From: Sphingomonadaceae bacterium
Lineage (GTDB): Bacteria > Pseudomonadota > Alphaproteobacteria > Sphingomonadales > Sphingomonadaceae
Reading direction: 5' to 3'
Assembly (NCBI GenBank): GCA_004282995.1
Contig: SHLU01000022.1
Location: 1-17,309, forward strand
Length of the DNA stretch: 17,309 bases
The notes beneath the pieces were generated by a model, which did not search any database, was not told the DNA's origin, and saw only the letters and a list, made by a program, of their open reading frames with translations. Positions 15,139 to 17,309 of this stretch are shown here, piece by piece (position 1 is the stretch's first letter; each line of letters begins with the position of its first letter). A program made the position numbers and the translations under genes.

Positions 15139-15260
15139 CTTCGCCGACCAAACAGGCGACTACATTCGTATGCGTGTTGCGATGTGCGCCGCCGCGTGCC
15201 AGCCACTCCCGCAATTGACAGCGCGAGCATCCAGGAGAGGCGCCGCGCAGGGGAGAGAAA
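15139..15260 (+). promoter_or_regulatory. Gap before the transporter gene, with operator-like site
   Basis: A 122-base gap. After the LacI stop a weak stem TCGCC/GGCGA (15141-15145 with 15155-15159) has no T-run. Then comes CATTCGTATG at 15163-15172, one mismatch from the palindrome in the divergent region. TTGACA at 15215-15220 is a perfect -35 box but has no -10 partner at normal spacing. The transporter ribosome binding site GGGGAG ends five bases before ATG 15261. Confidence 0.45.
15163..15172. promoter_or_regulatory. Candidate LacI-type operator, site 2
   Basis: CATTCGTATG matches the palindrome CATACGTATG (13959-13968) at nine of ten positions and keeps the central CG. It lies 89 bases upstream of the transporter start codon, suggesting the transporter is controlled by the same regulator as the receptor. 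A chance match of this length in a short gap is possible but not very likely. Confidence 0.42.
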
Positions 15261-16799
15261 ATGGCGACATTGACGGCCAAGCCACGCCAGGGCTTCTGGG
15301 GCCTGTGGAACATCAGCTTCGGCTTTTTCGGCATCCAGATCGGCTTCGCGCTACAGAATTCGAACATGAGCCGGGTGTTCCAGACACTGGGCGCAAGCAT
15401 GGACGATCTGCCTGCATTGTGGGTCGCTGCACCGCTGACCGGGCTGATCGTCCAGCCGATCATCGGGCACCTCTCTGACAAGACCTGGAACAGGCTCGGT
15501 CGGCGCCGCCCATATTTCCTGACCGGGGCCATCTTTGCTGCCCTGTCGTTGTTCGTCATGCCGTTGAGCCCGGCTTTCGGTGCTCCCTTACTGTTCGCCG
15601 CTGCGATGCTGTGGGTGCTTGATGCCTCTCTCAACGTCTCGATGGAACCGTTCCGCGCCTTCGTCGGCGATATGCTCGGCACGGACCAGCACAGCGCCGG
15701 CTATGCGGTGCAAACCGCCTTCATCGGTGCCGGCGCGGTGGTCGGATCGATCTTTCCCTGGCTGCTCGAGCAATGGGGGGTGGCCAATGTCGCGCCTGAC
15801 GGAGGCATCCCGGATACGGTCAAATGGAGCTTCTGGTTCGGCGCCATCGCGCTGTTCGTAGCGGTACTGTGGACGGTGGTTACGACACGCGAATACAGCC
15901 CCGAAGAGATGGCAGCTTTCGACGGAGCACCGGTCGAAGAAAGCGACCAGCCGATCCGCGCGCTCGCGGCCAAGTCTTACCTTTCCAGCGCAGTCTGGAT
16001 CGCGGCAGGCCTCGTGGTCATCGTGTCGGTCGATGCGCTGGCGCTGGAGAAGGAAGTCCTGCTGCTGGGTGCGCTGCTGGCAATCTATGGCCTGCTCAGC
16101 GCCATCGCCATCAGCATGGCCAAGGGCGGCCAGCGCGCCAACATGCTGTCGAGTATCATCGGCGATTTCGCCGGCATGCCCGAAATCATGAAGCGGCTCG
16201 CCCTGGTGCAATTCTTCAGCTGGTCCGCGCTGTTTATCATGTGGATCAACACGACACCCGTTGTCACGCAATACGTATTCGGCAGCACTGATACGACCAG
16301 CGTAGCCTATAACGAGGGGGCAAACTGGGTGAACGTGCTCTTCACCGTCTATAACGGCGTTGCCGCGATTGCTGCTCTGGCTCTTCTGCCCTGGCTCAGC
16401 CGGACCGTCGGGCAGGTGAAGACCCATTCAATCTGCCTCTCGCTCGGCGCGCTCGGCTTCCTGATGTTCTTCCTCGTTCGCGATGCGCAGACGCTCTTGC
16501 TGGCCGAAATCGGCATCGGTATTGCCTGGGCCAGCATCCTCGCCATGCCCTATGCCATCCTCGCATCGAACCTGCCGCAACAGAAACTTGGCATCTACAT
16601 GGGCCTGTTCAACGTCTTTATCGTGGTGCCGCAACTGCTGGTGGCAACGGCGATGGGATCGATCATGCAGGCATTCTTTCCGGGCGAGCCGATCTGGACG
16701 ATGCTGTTTGCCGCTGCGTCATGGCTAATAGCGGCGTTCGCCATGCTCCGCGTGCAGGCTGCTCTTCCCCCGACCAAGCCGGAACCTGTCCATGCGTAA
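15261..16799 (+). CDS. MFS sugar transporter (GPH/SLC45-like, maltose or glucoside type)
   Basis: A 512-residue inner-membrane transporter with about twelve hydrophobic segments. The loop after the second segment carries GHLSDKTWNRLGRRRPY (69-85), the signature of the sucrose/maltose symporter group (SUT, SLC45, bacterial MalT-like carriers). The opening FWGLWNISFGFFGIQIGFALQ is also typical of that group. It probably moves maltose or short maltodextrins from the periplasm to the cytoplasm with protons, supplying the signal-less GH13 glucosidase at 7583-5958. The start is fixed by GGGGAG five bases upstream. The end overlaps the next GH13 gene by eight bases, so these two are probably translated from one message. 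Glucose as the substrate cannot be excluded. Confidence 0.92.
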   Translation: MATLTAKPRQGFWGLWNISFGFFGIQIGFALQNSNMSRVFQTLGASMDDLPALWVAAPLTGLIVQPIIGHLSDKTWNRLGRRRPYFLTGAIFAALSLFVMPLSPAFGAPLLFAAAMLWVLDASLNVSMEPFRAFVGDMLGTDQHSAGYAVQTAFIGAGAVVGSIFPWLLEQWGVANVAPDGGIPDTVKWSFWFGAIALFVAVLWTVVTTREYSPEEMAAFDGAPVEESDQPIRALAAKSYLSSAVWIAAGLVVIVSVDALALEKEVLLLGALLAIYGLLSAIAISMAKGGQRANMLSSIIGDFAGMPEIMKRLALVQFFSWSALFIMWINTTPVVTQYVFGSTDTTSVAYNEGANWVNVLFTVYNGVAAIAALALLPWLSRTVGQVKTHSICLSLGALGFLMFFLVRDAQTLLLAEIGIGIAWASILAMPYAILASNLPQQKLGIYMGLFNVFIVVPQLLVATAMGSIMQAFFPGEPIWTMLFAAASWLIAAFAMLRVQAALPPTKPEPVHA

Positions 16800-17309
16800 G
16801 TTGGTGCTCGGGTCGGCTGCGGCCGCATTCGTAGCTGGCGGCGCATTCGCGATGAAGTCCCCGCCTGTACTGGTCGCAGAAGATGCTCCCTGGACACCAC
16901 GGCCATACGTTGAATTGACCAATGCCGACTGGACGCGCGACGCCGTGTTGTACCAGATCAATACCCGCCATTTCACGCCCGAGGGGACTTTCGCCGCCGC
17001 GCAGGAACAGCTGCCCCGGCTGAAGGAACTGGGAGTCGATATCCTGTGGCTGATGCCAATCCATCCGATTGGCGAGAAGAACCGCAAAGGCACGCTCGGC
17101 AGCCCCTATTCGGTGCGCGACTATTATGCGGTGAACCCCGAGTTCGGCACGGAGGATAATTTTCGGGCCTTCGTGAATGCCGCGCATGAACAAGGCTTCA
17201 AGGTCATCCTCGACCTGGTGGCCAACCACACGGCGTGGGACCACCCGCTCGCCGAAGAACATCCTGACTGGTACGAGAAGACCTGGGACGGGAAATTCCG
17301 CCCGACCCC
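16792..17309 (+). CDS. GH13 alpha-amylase-family enzyme, exported, N-terminal part only (3' end outside window)
   Basis: From ATG 16792, which overlaps the transporter stop by eight bases, the frame stays open for 172 codons to the edge. The N-terminus is a signal peptide (MRKLVLGSAAAAFVAGGAFA, cleavage near residue 20). The GH13 barrel begins at AVLYQINTRHFTPEGTF (51-67), passes GVDILWLMPIHPIG (81-94) and SPYSVRDYYAVNPEFGT (104-120), and reaches conserved region I DLVANH (141-146). The catalytic Asp/Glu/Asp lie beyond the window, so activity and subfamily cannot be judged. It is likely a second periplasmic alpha-glucan hydrolase that works with the lipoprotein amylase and the GH97 enzyme. 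Confidence 0.9.
   Translation, partial: MRKLVLGSAAAAFVAGGAFAMKSPPVLVAEDAPWTPRPYVELTNADWTRDAVLYQINTRHFTPEGTFAAAQEQLPRLKELGVDILWLMPIHPIGEKNRKGTLGSPYSVRDYYAVNPEFGTEDNFRAFVNAAHEQGFKVILDLVANHTAWDHPLAEEHPDWYEKTWDGKFRPT

Noticed and set aside
15141..15159. Stem TCGCC/GGCGA after the proximal LacI stop as a terminator
   Set aside because: Five base pairs with a nine-base loop and no T-run; the transporter gene may simply be co-transcribed.
15215..15220. Perfect TTGACA -35 box before the transporter gene
   Set aside because: No acceptable -10 box follows at 15-19 bases, and the resulting leader would be extremely short; treated as chance.

Overview
The window looks like the chromosome of an alphaproteobacterium of the Sphingomonadales (Erythrobacter, Sphingopyxis or Sphingomonas relatives). 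This is inferred from the high GC content, the frequent GTG starts, and the combination of a TonB-dependent receptor, tryptophan-halogenase-like flavoproteins, GH13 and GH97 glycosidases and a sugar MFS transporter with LacI regulators. That combination is a known style of carbohydrate locus in sphingomonads, Caulobacter and Xanthomonas. No tRNA, rRNA, CRISPR array, insertion sequence or phage gene was seen.

Almost all of it is one alpha-glucan (maltodextrin/starch-type) utilisation locus built around a 279-bp divergent promoter region (13828-14106). Leftward runs a long, tightly packed gene set: TonB-dependent receptor (13827-11068), halogenase-like flavoprotein A (10955-9408), lipoprotein alpha-amylase GH13 (9408-7576), cytoplasmic GH13 alpha-glucosidase (7583-5958), exported GH97 glucosidase (5953-3917), lipoprotein esterase (3920-3006), halogenase-like flavoprotein B (3009-1507) and a second LacI regulator (1447-419). 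Most junctions after the receptor overlap by 1 to 8 bases, so these genes are probably one transcript with coupled translation. Rightward run a LacI regulator (14107-15138), an MFS sugar transporter (15261-16799) and a third GH13 enzyme that leaves the window (16792 onward). At the far left, the start of a leftward exported protein (288-1) probably lies outside the locus.

Inferred working model: the receptor takes maltodextrins across the outer membrane. The lipoprotein amylase and the GH97 enzyme shorten them in the periplasm, and the MFS transporter brings small sugars inside. The signal-less GH13 enzyme then finishes hydrolysis to glucose. Two LacI paralogues sense a sugar ligand. A perfect palindrome CATACGTATG in the divergent region and a 9/10 copy, CATTCGTATG, before the transporter gene are candidate operators for one or both.

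The part that ordinary sugar catabolism does not explain is the pair of complete, clearly different flavin-dependent halogenase homologues, plus a secreted esterase, inside the same transcript. Both keep the catalytic lysine, the WxWxIP motif and the key glutamate, yet no flavin reductase is visible and neither has an export signal. What they modify, and why a glucan locus would need them, is the main open question.
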